Shown here: positions 37,146 through 44,263 of the stretch, one piece after another
How the letters are laid out: every line of letters begins with the position of its first letter
Numbering within the stretch: the stretch's first letter is position 1
Source of the DNA: Anoxynatronum sibiricum
GTDB lineage: Bacteria > Bacillota > Clostridia > Peptostreptococcales > Tindalliaceae
DNA: 64,000 nt
Direction: 5' to 3'
Assembly (NCBI RefSeq): GCF_039414295.1
Contig: NZ_JBCITM010000015.1
Location: 25,705 to 89,704, forward strand
Notes under the pieces: generated by a model
The model's input: the letters and a program-made list of their open reading frames with translations, nothing else
What the model was told of the DNA's origin: nothing
Database searches by the model: none
Translations under genes and position numbers: made by a program

Positions 37146-37218
37146 TCTTCATCCACCTTTCACTTTTTATATGGTCTCATGTCTGTTCTTGGTGCCAGAC
37201 TACACCCGCATTTGTTGC

Positions 37219-37491
37219 TTACCACCTTCCAACGGGGTGTTCTCTACCAGATCCAAAACCCGTACCACCTGCCACATTATCCAGGTCTTCCTTTGATAGT
37301 TCCGCTTCATCGGTCACCATGAATTTTGCCACAGTCGCCTCAAGTTGTTTTATTTCTTCCATATCAAATATCATGCCTTCTGCCGCCAACACAGTTTGAG
37401 CTTCTTCAGCGGTTTCCTGAGAAAAAAGTTTTTCCGCCAATACCGGATCTTCTTTCAGTTTTTTCATCAGCATGGTTGATTTGTCTTCCAT
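37219..37491 (-). CDS. RiPP precursor 7, core TGFGSGREHPVGRW
   Basis: 90 residues. The leader (1-76, MEDKSTMLMKKLKEDPVLA start) defines a second leader subtype shared only with precursor 12; the first 40 residues of the two are identical. The 14-residue core has one Thr, one Ser, a His, a Pro and ends GRW. The upstream region (37510-37545) matches the region upstream of precursor 15. Confidence 0.9.
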   Translation of the reverse strand: MEDKSTMLMKKLKEDPVLAEKLFSQETAEEAQTVLAAEGMIFDMEEIKQLEATVAKFMVTDEAELSKEDLDNVAGGTGFGSGREHPVGRW

Positions 37492-37578
37492 TTTTCAGCC
37501 CCCTTTCTACTTGTGTTTTGGTTAACAACTAAGATGTTACACTACCTTGGTCCCGGTACCCAGCCTGATTCTCTGTCA

Positions 37579-37955
37579 CTAAACGGCCTTGCCTTCTGGT
37601 ATCATTTCAAGAGACAGGTGGGGATGGTCTTTTTGAAGGATCCGGGCAATTTGATTTTTTGTGTCAATGATCTCTTTTTTCAGGTAACTGGGTTGATAGG
37701 TTGTAATGTATACCAGAATGATATACTGGCTGCCATTTTTACTGATAAACACGTCTTCCACTAAGATGTGTGTTGGCATATTTTGATGCACCACTTCTTC
37801 GAAATAGCTACGTTTATGATGATCTTGCAAAGTTCCGCCGGCCATTTCGATTAATGAATTCTTAATAATGGCCACAGGTTCTTTGATGAGCAGGGTAGTC
37901 AGAAATAGTACAAATATGGAGTCTGCTAAATAGGGAATAAAATCACCACCCAGTT
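37579..37955 (-). pseudogene. C-terminal fragment of a cation diffusion facilitator transporter
   Basis: The minus strand encodes about 115 residues that read like the last helix and cytoplasmic domain of a CDF metal exporter (ADSIFVLFLTTLLIKEPV, then a ferredoxin-like stretch with VEDVFISK and IILVYITTYQP). The first two thirds of such a protein are absent; upstream the frame continues straight into the remnant of the SPASM gene. It is probably a dead fragment carried in by rearrangement. Confidence 0.6.
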
Positions 37956-37966
37956 CAGCTCCTCCT

Positions 37967-38200
37967 GGCATGCTGTCTTTCTGGCGACGGCGCTCTTTCA
38001 AGTAGGCTGCCAGCTTATCAGTCGCTGCACCAGGGGATTGGACTCCCCTATTTCCAGCCACTGCCCCAGTTGATTCAGCTGAAGGAGACGCAAATAGCTG
38101 AATTGACCTCCCGGCATCCGGTATGCCGCCAACATGTTCTTTTCCGAACGCCCTATGGTTTTCCTCTCTCAGGTCTCCTTTATTTAATGAGATCATTTCA
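37967..38200 (-). pseudogene. Internally deleted copy of the radical SAM/SPASM gene
   Basis: 38013-38200 matches the first ~50 codons of the SPASM gene (36325-36490), including HPVCRQHV-type codons and the upstream flank. 37967-38012 matches an internal segment (35597-35645, AAYLKECRRQKDSM). About 680 bp between are missing, with the SAM motif, and the frame is shifted at the start. It cannot be functional. Confidence 0.8.
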
Positions 38201-38235
38201 TACTCTTTTGTTGTGGTGTGTTGAAGGTTGCCCTT

Positions 38236-38514
38236 CTACCATGGTATATGAATCATTCTTCTCCTTGGTACATCCCCTGTGGATCCGCCAGCCACTCTAT
38301 CCAGGTTCTCTTCCGACAATTCGCCTGTTTCTGAGGGTGTGATGGATGTAATTAATGCTTCCCTTGCTGCATTTATTTCTTCAATCGTCATGTCAAATCC
38401 GTTTTCTTTCAACAAAGCCTGTACCTCTTCCGCTGTTTCCAGCTGAAACAGCTTTTCAGCCAGCTTTTCATCCGCTTCCAGTTTCTGTTTTAACAACATC
38501 ATTTTATCTTCCAT
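38236..38514 (-). CDS. RiPP precursor 8, core STGDVPRRRMIHIPW
   Basis: 92 residues, sister of precursor 5: the leaders (77 residues) share the stretch REALITSITPSETGELSEEN and end LDRVAGG. The 15-residue core keeps Ser first, PRR and the final W, but the middle differs. Three Arg, no Cys. It lies directly upstream of the deleted SPASM copy, as precursor 5 lies upstream of the intact one. Confidence 0.9.
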   Translation of the reverse strand: MEDKMMLLKQKLEADEKLAEKLFQLETAEEVQALLKENGFDMTIEEINAAREALITSITPSETGELSEENLDRVAGGSTGDVPRRRMIHIPW

Positions 38515-38620
38515 TTTTCATCCACCTTTCACCTTTTGTATCAACACATGTCTGGTACTCCTTCATCGCCATTTAAGGGCTGATGATTTAATCGGCAGTT
38601 ACTTTTTACCAGCGCTTTCC
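38418..38620. repeat. Direct repeat, copy A of ~203 bp (copy B 38827-39029)
   Basis: By eye identical to 38827-39029, offset 409 bp. Each copy holds the last codons and stop of one precursor (KRW), the spacer, the ribosome site and the first part of the leader of the precursor before it. It marks a tandem duplication that made precursors 9 and 10. Confidence 0.85.
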
Positions 38621-38923
38621 CTTTGCTTCTGTAACGTATGCAGTGGATCCGACCGCCATTAATGCAAGGGCAAGCCCCAGCATCCAGAAAAACCCGCCCG
38701 TTACTTCTTCCAGATCTTCTTCGGATAATTCGCTTTCTTCAGAGCGTTCCATGGCTTTGATCAAGGCTTCCCTCACTGTATTGATTTCTTCAAGAGTCAT
38801 CTCCACATCGTTATCTTTTAGAAGAACCTGTACCTCTTCCGCTGTTTCCAGCTGAAACAGCTTTTCAGCCAGCTTTTCATCCGCTTCCAGTTTCTGTTTT
38901 AACAACATCATTTTATCTTCCAT
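38606..38923 (-). CDS. RiPP precursor 9, hydrophobic core ending GKRW
   Basis: 105 residues, leader 1-77 ending ELSEEDLEEVTGG. The 28-residue core starts with a 17-residue membrane-like helix (FFWMLGLALALMAVGS), then a polar segment and KGKRW. Three Ser/Thr after the hydrophobic stretch, no Cys. Tandem duplicate of precursor 10. Confidence 0.9.
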   Translation of the reverse strand: MEDKMMLLKQKLEADEKLAEKLFQLETAEEVQVLLKDNDVEMTLEEINTVREALIKAMERSEESELSEEDLEEVTGGFFWMLGLALALMAVGSTAYVTEAKGKRW

Positions 38924-39029
38924 TTTTCATCCACCTTTCACCTTTTGTATCAACACATGTCTGGTACTCCTTCATCGCCATTTAAGGGCTGATGATTTAA
39001 TCGGCAGTTACTTTTTACCAGCGCTTTCC
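38827..39029. repeat. Direct repeat, copy B of ~203 bp
   Basis: Second copy of the unit at 38418-38620. The stretches between the copies, which encode the rest of the leader and the core, differ. This shows that the flanks and 5' leader are recent copies while the cores have been replaced or have diverged. Confidence 0.85.
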
Positions 39030-39332
39030 ATTCGCACTCATCGTCAGTTGAGTCAAACCAGCAGCACACGCTATAGCAAGGATCATGCTTATGAGGAAAA
39101 CACCACCGGTCACTTCTTCCAGATCTTCTTCGGATAATTCCCCTTCTTCAGAGCGTTCCATGGCTTTGAGCAAGGCTTCCCTCACTGTATTAATTTCTTC
39201 AATGGTCAAATCCACGCCGTTTTCTTTTAAAAGAGCCTGTACCTCTTCCGGTGTTTCCTGCTGCATCAGCTTTTCAACCAACTGCTCATCCGCTTCCAGT
39301 TTCTGTTTTAACAACATCATTCTTTCTTCCAT
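39015..39332 (-). CDS. RiPP precursor 10, hydrophobic core with one Cys, ending GKRW
   Basis: 105 residues, leader 1-77 (QETPEEVQALLKENGVDLT), VTGG site. The 28-residue core begins VFLISMILAIACAAGLTQL, a membrane-like helix with the only Cys, then TMSANGKRW. With Thr on both sides a single lanthionine-type ring is possible. It begins 14 bp after the UPF0489 stop. Confidence 0.9.
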   Translation of the reverse strand: MEERMMLLKQKLEADEQLVEKLMQQETPEEVQALLKENGVDLTIEEINTVREALLKAMERSEEGELSEEDLEEVTGGVFLISMILAIACAAGLTQLTMSANGKRW

Positions 39333-39346
39333 TTTTCATCCACCTT

Positions 39347-40330
39347 TCACTTTTCGCCAGGCTGCTGCCTGGTCTGCAAACAGCCTTCTTCGCTGACAAG
39401 AAACAAATGAAGTGGTATTACCTTCATAGAATAAATCTCTCTCAGCGCTTTCAGCAACTTGTTTTCAATCTGCCGCCACTGATCCTCTGGTGTATAACCG
39501 GACATGCGGGAACGGCAAAGGGTTATTAATAGGGGTTTTAATTGATTGCGGCTTAAAAAATCCTTTAGTTTTCCAATGCGTCGTTCAATCACAGCCTCAG
39601 ATACTTTTAACAGCTCCGGTATTTCCTGAAATTCTTCGTAGGAGAGGTAATACCGGCTGTGGTCTCCCTCTCCCTCCCGATGGGCTGAAAGAGCCGCCGC
39701 AGGCAACAGGCGCATGGGGTGATAAGGGTTTTCCTGGTACTCCCGGTAAGCTTCTGCGGTTATTTCAATACGGGTTTCTGCTGACGAGAGTCCATTGTCG
39801 CAGGAGAAAATATCCAAATCGATGTCCAGGATCAGCGGTCGGTGGGTTTGATAGTCGCTGGTGGTTTGAAGCTGAATGTACCGGTAAAAGCTGTGGTTTC
39901 CCCACTTGCTTTCCGGGTTTTCCAGCACCCGCCGCAGCATGGGTGTTACCTCACCGGATGTGAAGTGGCATCCTTGGGATTTCCAGGAAACAACACTGCG
40001 CCAGGTGTCCGATGCGTTGCCAATGCCAAACCCTTTCAACCAGGCCACTTCGCCCAGCAGGCCCTGGTAGAGCTGGGGTGTAATGAAATTGGCAATGCCC
40101 AGGTTCTGGTATGTATAGTCCACGATGCCCTGGGAATCCTCCGGCAGGGCATGGATGGAGGTGGGGATTCCGCCTTGTACCAGATCGTCATGGGTGTCTG
40201 TGTGCAGCAGTGCGTTGCCGGCAGGAGGAATGATGCCTCTCCCGGAGGCTTCCTGCCAGACAGTAAATGCCTGATGGTGTTCCTCAATGATGATGAGGGG
40301 AATTGGGTTCTGCCTATGGTGCATTGTCAT
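39347..40330 (-). CDS. UPF0489 family protein, probable peptide arginase
   Basis: 327 residues from the ATG at 40330 (AGGGGTG upstream). Frame upstream to 40477 is a duplicated tail of another gene and is not used. Metal-binding signatures of the arginase-like UPF0489 fold are clear: HTDTHDDL (~43) and LDIDLDIFSCD (~170), plus EEHH near the start. UPF0489 relatives in landornamide-type clusters convert peptide Arg to ornithine, also together with a LanM. Here many cores contain Arg, often just before the final Trp. Substrate assignment is inference. A deleted copy lies at 41.2-41.4 kb. Confidence 0.85.
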   Translation of the reverse strand: MTMHHRQNPIPLIIIEEHHQAFTVWQEASGRGIIPPAGNALLHTDTHDDLVQGGIPTSIHALPEDSQGIVDYTYQNLGIANFITPQLYQGLLGEVAWLKGFGIGNASDTWRSVVSWKSQGCHFTSGEVTPMLRRVLENPESKWGNHSFYRYIQLQTTSDYQTHRPLILDIDLDIFSCDNGLSSAETRIEITAEAYREYQENPYHPMRLLPAAALSAHREGEGDHSRYYLSYEEFQEIPELLKVSEAVIERRIGKLKDFLSRNQLKPLLITLCRSRMSGYTPEDQWRQIENKLLKALREIYSMKVIPLHLFLVSEEGCLQTRQQPGEK

Positions 40331-40334
40331 CACC

Positions 40335-40500
40335 CCTGTGTGGATTTGTTGTTCAGCCAGGTTTTCTTTAGATACGGAGGCAGGTCCCCCCCCAGAGTTT
40401 CTGGCATGTTTCATTGGTCTTATCCGAGTCTGTTTCAAGAAAAGAGGGCTGCCAGTCAGGGGGCACTTCCCCTTCAAAGGTTTCCCTGAAAACAGTTTCG
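40335..40500 (-). pseudogene. Duplicated 3' end of the 444-residue protein gene
   Basis: Closely matches the last ~165 bp of the gene at 41942-43276 (GETVF.ETFEGEVP... tail region and the downstream stop area). Single-base changes shift the frame before the LPPYLKKTWLN-like end. It joins directly to precursor 11 on one side and the UPF0489 gene on the other. Confidence 0.8.
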
Positions 40501-40504
40501 CCTT

Positions 40505-40834
40505 CTACCAGCGCCATCTTGTCGCTATCGTTGTGGCTAAACCGCCTGCGCCTAGGAGAGAATAAATCGCCATACCGATCCCTACAGCTGCAAGGACACC
40601 GATTCCACCTGTCACTTCTGCCAAGTCTTCTTCTGACAATTCGCCTTCCGACATGCGGTCCATCAGTTTCAGCAGAACTTCCCTTATCTCATTAACTTCT
40701 TCAATGGTCAAATCCACGCCATTTTCTTTTAAAAGAGCCTGTACATCTTCCGATGTTTCCTGCTGCATCAGCTTTTCAACCAACTGCTCATCCGCTTCCA
40801 GTTTCTGTTTTAACAACATCATTCTTTCTTCCAT
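40505..40834 (-). CDS. RiPP precursor 11, hydrophobic core ending RWRW
   Basis: 109 residues, leader 1-77 ending ELSEEDLAEVTGG. The 32-residue core is a Gly/Ala-rich hydrophobic segment (IGVLAAVGIGMAIYSLLGAG) followed by LATTIATRWRW: the Arg-Trp end is doubled. Four Ser/Thr, no Cys. Confidence 0.9.
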   Translation of the reverse strand: MEERMMLLKQKLEADEQLVEKLMQQETSEDVQALLKENGVDLTIEEVNEIREVLLKLMDRMSEGELSEEDLAEVTGGIGVLAAVGIGMAIYSLLGAGGLATTIATRWRW

Positions 40835-40923
40835 TTTTCATTCACCTTTCACTTTTTATATGGTCTCATGTCTGTTGTTGTGTCATGGCGATCTTGGTGC
40901 CAGACTACACCATCATCTGTTGC

Positions 40924-41199
40924 TTACCAACTTCCCCTGGTAAAAACGACACTACCGTATTCAAAACCCGTACCACCTGCCACGTTATCCAGGTCTTCCT
41001 CTGATATTTCCTCTTCAACGATCACCATTGATTTTGCCACAATCGCAGCAAGCTGTTTTATTTCTTCCATGTTAAACATCATGCCTTCTGCCGCCAGCAC
41101 AGTTTGGGCTTCTTCAGCGGTTTCCTGAGAAAAAAGTTTTTCCGCCAATACCGGATCTTCTTTTAGTTTTTTCATCAGCATGGTTGATTTGTCTTCCAT
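40924..41199 (-). CDS. RiPP precursor 12, core TGFEYGSVVFTRGSW
   Basis: 91 residues, leader 1-76 of the same subtype as precursor 7, identical for the first 40 residues and with few changes after. Both cores begin TGF, then differ completely apart from the last Trp. Core of 15 residues with two Thr, two Ser, one Arg and no Cys. Confidence 0.9.
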   Translation of the reverse strand: MEDKSTMLMKKLKEDPVLAEKLFSQETAEEAQTVLAAEGMMFNMEEIKQLAAIVAKSMVIVEEEISEEDLDNVAGGTGFEYGSVVFTRGSW

Positions 41200-41213
41200 T
41201 TTTCATCCACCTT

Positions 41214-41420
41214 TCACTTTTCACAAGGCTGCTGCCTGGTCTGCAAACAGCCTTCTCCGCTGGCAAGAAACAATTGTAGGTGAGGTAATACCGGCTGTGG
41301 TCTCCCTCTCCCTCCCGATGGGCTGAAAGAGCCGTCGCAGGAAAAAACATCCAAATCGATGTCCAGGATCAGCGGCCGGTGGATTTGATAGTCGCTGTTG
41401 GAACGCTCTTTTCTTGGCAC
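41214..41420 (-). pseudogene. Internally deleted copy of the UPF0489 gene
   Basis: Three short blocks match the intact gene in order: its 3' end (GCLQTRQQP codons), the stretch coding AHREGEGDHSRYYL, and the metal-site stretch coding HRPLILDIDLDVFSCD. Everything else is deleted. The gap of 310 bp between precursors 12 and 13 is made mostly of this remnant. Confidence 0.85.
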
Positions 41421-41509
41421 TTCTCCATTTGCTTCGTTTAACTCTATTGAGGTTTATGGGCTGTTACTCCATCGTGGTGATTTGGGATAACGTCACTGTT
41501 ATGACTCTT

Positions 41510-41839
41510 TTACCAACGTCCTTTTGTAAACATATTGGTGACAGTTGTGCCAGTGGCTAGAGCAACAAAAATCCCACACAGTGCCAATACACCGTAAGCG
41601 AAAAAGATGCCACCTGTTACTTCTTCCAAGTCCTCTTCTGACAATTCGCCTTCTGTCATGCGGTCCAGCATTTTCAGTATGGCTTCTCTTATTTCATTAA
41701 TTTCTTCAATGGTCAAATTCACATCGTTTTCTTTTAAAAGAGCCTGTACCTCTTCCGGTGTTTCCTGCTGCATCAGCTTTTCAACCAACTGCTCATCCGC
41801 TTCCAGTTTCTGTTGTAATAATTTCAATTTTTCTTCCAT
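41510..41839 (-). CDS. RiPP precursor 13, hydrophobic core with one Cys, ending KGRW
   Basis: 109 residues from the second ATG (41839; GGTGG spacing as in precursor 5). Leader 1-77, VTGG site. The 32-residue core is IFFAYGVLALCGIFVALATG, then a Thr-rich part (five Thr in all) and FTKGRW. One Cys inside the hydrophobic segment. The start of the region downstream repeats the area between precursor 14 and 15. Confidence 0.9.
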   Translation of the reverse strand: MEEKLKLLQQKLEADEQLVEKLMQQETPEEVQALLKENDVNLTIEEINEIREAILKMLDRMTEGELSEEDLEEVTGGIFFAYGVLALCGIFVALATGTTVTNMFTKGRW

Positions 41840-41941
41840 ATTCATCCACCTTTCACTTTTTATATGGTCTCATGTCTGTTGTTCTGTCATGGCGATTTTG
41901 GTGCTCTTTGGATATTTAAACCCCAGGACTGGTCTTTGTCA

Positions 41942-43276
41942 TCATTGTTGGGAGTTGCTGTTCAGCCAGGTTTTTTTCAGATAAGGCGGCAGGTTGATCT
42001 CCCAGGGTTTCTGGCTTGTCTCGCTGGTCTTTACCGTGTCCGTTTCAATAAAACAGGGCCGCCAGTGAGTGGGTACTTCTCCTTCAAAGGTTTCACTGAA
42101 AACAGTTTCACCTTCATTCAGACACCTGTTGCGAAAGTCCTGGTCAAGCATGGCTTTTGTCATTAGCTGCTTCATGTTTTCCTGGGTCTGGCGTTGCCAG
42201 TGGCGGTAGGCTGCCGTGCCTTTCGCCATCTCCTGATTTCTTTCCGCTGCCTCCCGGGCGAGGCGTTTCTTTTGAAGCTGCTTTTTAATGGAAACTGCCA
42301 GGGTCTGCAGGTAGACCTTTGCTGTGAGGGGTTGGCCCTCCTGCTGTGTCAGTTTAAAGTGGGATATTCTGTTGATCAGGGCGCAATAACCTGCTTCCTT
42401 GCCCATGAACTGCCCCCGGGTTCCTTTCCATGACAGCAGGATCTCCTTCTTTTCTTGTGTGCACAGGCCTGCTTTGATGAGCTCTTCCAGAAAGGCATGG
42501 AGATTTTCGGGGGAAGTCACACCAAAATTAATGCCCAGTTTTGGGTGTACGCCTTCTTCTGCCACATCCACATCCAGGATGAATCTGCCGTCGCTATGGT
42601 GCTTGGTGAGGTTGTTGAGGGAGGCCACATCCGGCGGAGTTCCTTTCCATTGCAGGCCTTCTGTCCAGGTCATTGCCTGTTCCCAGCTCATTTCTGCGGT
42701 GAACAGCCTCAGGCGGTCCTGGTGACGGGCCAACATGGTGCCCATCTGAAAAACCGTCACTTCTTCCGGCAGGGAAGAAAGGGTGTGCAGTAATGTGTTT
42801 TCCATTTTTCCAACAGCCGGGTTATCCAGCAGCATTGACAGGCTGGGGCGCAGCAGTGGCTGGTGCATGCCTCTTCGGGGGTGAACACCGCTGCCGTCGT
42901 AAAAGAAGCAGGGCGGGGGAAGAGGCTGTTCGTAGGCGGTCTGGTCCATTTCAATCCACACTTCCGCCACCTCTGCCGGCCACCCACGGCAAAAGCTTAT
43001 GAGTCGCTGCCAGCTGTCAGCTTCTGCCATTTTGTCGAAGGCGGGGCTTGAAAATGCCTGAATCATTGCAGGTGCCTCTTCTGCCAACACGCGAAAAGAA
43101 ATGTCTGCCCTGCCGGCCTGGTCATTTAAATTGGTTTCTGCGATGACTTCGCTGGTCTGAAAACCGGCAAAGGATTCGCTTAATCGTTGTATGTGTCTGG
43201 CCGTATCTGTGGAGAACAGATTCTCCGGTGCCTGTGATACAGTTATTTTCAGTAAATCCCCCACGTCTACGGGCAT
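41942..43276 (-). CDS. Unrecognised 444-residue protein with NHLP-leader-like C-terminus
   Basis: The ATG at 43276 has AAAGGAG seven bases upstream. Residues 1-340 form an unrecognised domain with no TM and no obvious catalytic motif (GRFILDVDVAEEGVHPKLGI and AKVYLQTLAVSI are distinctive). A Lys/Gln-rich helix follows (~345-385), then LMTKAMLDQDFRNRCLNEGE with EVP and a final INLPP, the pattern of nitrile-hydratase-alpha-type (NHLP) leaders: an FR-containing helix, a Pro-ending strand and a terminal LPP. It may recognise leaders or be a tailoring enzyme. Its tail alone is duplicated at 40.3 kb. Confidence 0.7.
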   Translation of the reverse strand: MPVDVGDLLKITVSQAPENLFSTDTARHIQRLSESFAGFQTSEVIAETNLNDQAGRADISFRVLAEEAPAMIQAFSSPAFDKMAEADSWQRLISFCRGWPAEVAEVWIEMDQTAYEQPLPPPCFFYDGSGVHPRRGMHQPLLRPSLSMLLDNPAVGKMENTLLHTLSSLPEEVTVFQMGTMLARHQDRLRLFTAEMSWEQAMTWTEGLQWKGTPPDVASLNNLTKHHSDGRFILDVDVAEEGVHPKLGINFGVTSPENLHAFLEELIKAGLCTQEKKEILLSWKGTRGQFMGKEAGYCALINRISHFKLTQQEGQPLTAKVYLQTLAVSIKKQLQKKRLAREAAERNQEMAKGTAAYRHWQRQTQENMKQLMTKAMLDQDFRNRCLNEGETVFSETFEGEVPTHWRPCFIETDTVKTSETSQKPWEINLPPYLKKTWLNSNSQQ

Positions 43277-43380
43277 TGAAATGCTCCTTTCCTGACAACT
43301 CTCCATCGCTCGATTCAACTCGTATGCGACACTATTAGTGACACTACCTACGTTCCCTGGAAGTTACCCGCTATAAAGAG

Positions 43381-43656
43381 TTAACATAAGCGGCTAACAT
43401 CTGTAAAATTCCCCACAAACTGCTTGCTGGAAGGAACCTGCATTCTCGAACCTCCGGCTACTTGCTCTAAATCAGCTTCATCCAGCTCGCCGATAGCTTC
43501 TCCTTTAAAGGTTTCTTCCAATATCTGCGTTTCCTCTGGGGTCAGGGTGATACCCAAAGAATCTATCATGGCGATGAGCGCTTCTTTAGACTTGCATTGT
43601 TCCAGCTGCTGTATTTGTTCTTTTGTAGCGGTTTGTAAAAAGATTTTCACTGACAT
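43381..43656 (-). CDS. RiPP precursor 14, divergent leader, core ends in Cys
   Basis: 91 residues with an AAGGAGGAAG site. The leader (1-69) is a different Nif11 subtype: MSVKIFLQTATKEQIQQLEQ start, SLGITLTPEE, and ELDEADLEQVAGG end. The 22-residue core begins SRMQVPSSKQF, has five Ser/Thr, two Arg, and ends SRLC: the only core with a C-terminal Cys and one of two without a final Trp. The Ser/Thr before a terminal Cys is a normal lanthipeptide layout. Confidence 0.85.
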   Translation of the reverse strand: MSVKIFLQTATKEQIQQLEQCKSKEALIAMIDSLGITLTPEETQILEETFKGEAIGELDEADLEQVAGGSRMQVPSSKQFVGNFTDVSRLC

Positions 43657-43771
43657 GACTTCTTCCTCCTTTTTTCTGCTTCGAAGCCTTCTTGCCCTCC
43701 GTCCCCACGTTACCCTCCATGTTTGTTACTCCCTCGTGGTGTTTTTGGGTAACGGCACTGTTATGACGCTT

Positions 43772-44107
43772 CTACCAACGCCCTCTTGATTCCGTGTGGG
43801 CAAAGAGACCCCAACCAGTAACTTTTGCTGCTATGAAGAGTACCAGAGTGGTTACCCCAAAAGCTATAGCGAAGCAGCCCCCTGTCACTTCTTCCAGGTC
43901 TTCCTCGGATAATTCGCCTTCTTCAGCGCGTTCCAGGGCTTTGATCAGAACTCCTCTCACTTCACCGATCTCTTCAATGGTCAAGTCTACGTCATTTTCT
44001 TTCAACAAGGCCTGTACCTCTTCCGGTGTTTCCTGCTGGAACAACTTTTCAACCAACTGCTCATCAGCTTCCAGTTTCTGTTTCAATACAACCCATTTGT
44101 CTTCCAT
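43772..44107 (-). CDS. RiPP precursor 15, hydrophobic core starting with Cys, ending RGRW
   Basis: 111 residues, leader 1-77, VTGG site. Cys is the first core residue, followed by a hydrophobic run (FAIAFGVTTLVLFIAAKV), then TGWGLF and a polar end ESRGRW. Four Thr/Ser. The upstream 50 bp resembles that of precursor 7. Confidence 0.9.
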   Translation of the reverse strand: MEDKWVVLKQKLEADEQLVEKLFQQETPEEVQALLKENDVDLTIEEIGEVRGVLIKALERAEEGELSEEDLEEVTGGCFAIAFGVTTLVLFIAAKVTGWGLFAHTESRGRW

Positions 44108-44162
44108 TTTTCATCTCTCTTTCTATTTGTATTTTGGTTAACAACTAAGAAGTTACACTACT

Positions 44163-44229
44163 GGAGGTTACACTGCCTCCGTCCCCACGTTACCCGTGGA
44201 GGTTACACTGCCTCCGTCCCCACGTTACC
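44163..44229. repeat. 32-bp repeat (GGAGGTTACACTGCCTCC...) in the precursor 15/16 spacer
   Basis: Two copies, starting 44163 and 44198, and a partial third (CCTCCGTCCCCACGTTACC) at 43696. Each begins with GGAGG and contains CCTCC, so it can fold on itself. It belongs to the shared spacer material of the island. Confidence 0.8.
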
Positions 44230-44263
44230 TCCTACCTCCTAAAATCCGCGAAAACCAGATTTT

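Noticed and set aside
40331..40477. N-terminal extension of the UPF0489 protein
   Set aside because: This DNA is a frameshifted duplicate of the 3' end of the 444-residue gene; the arginase-like fold begins at 40330.
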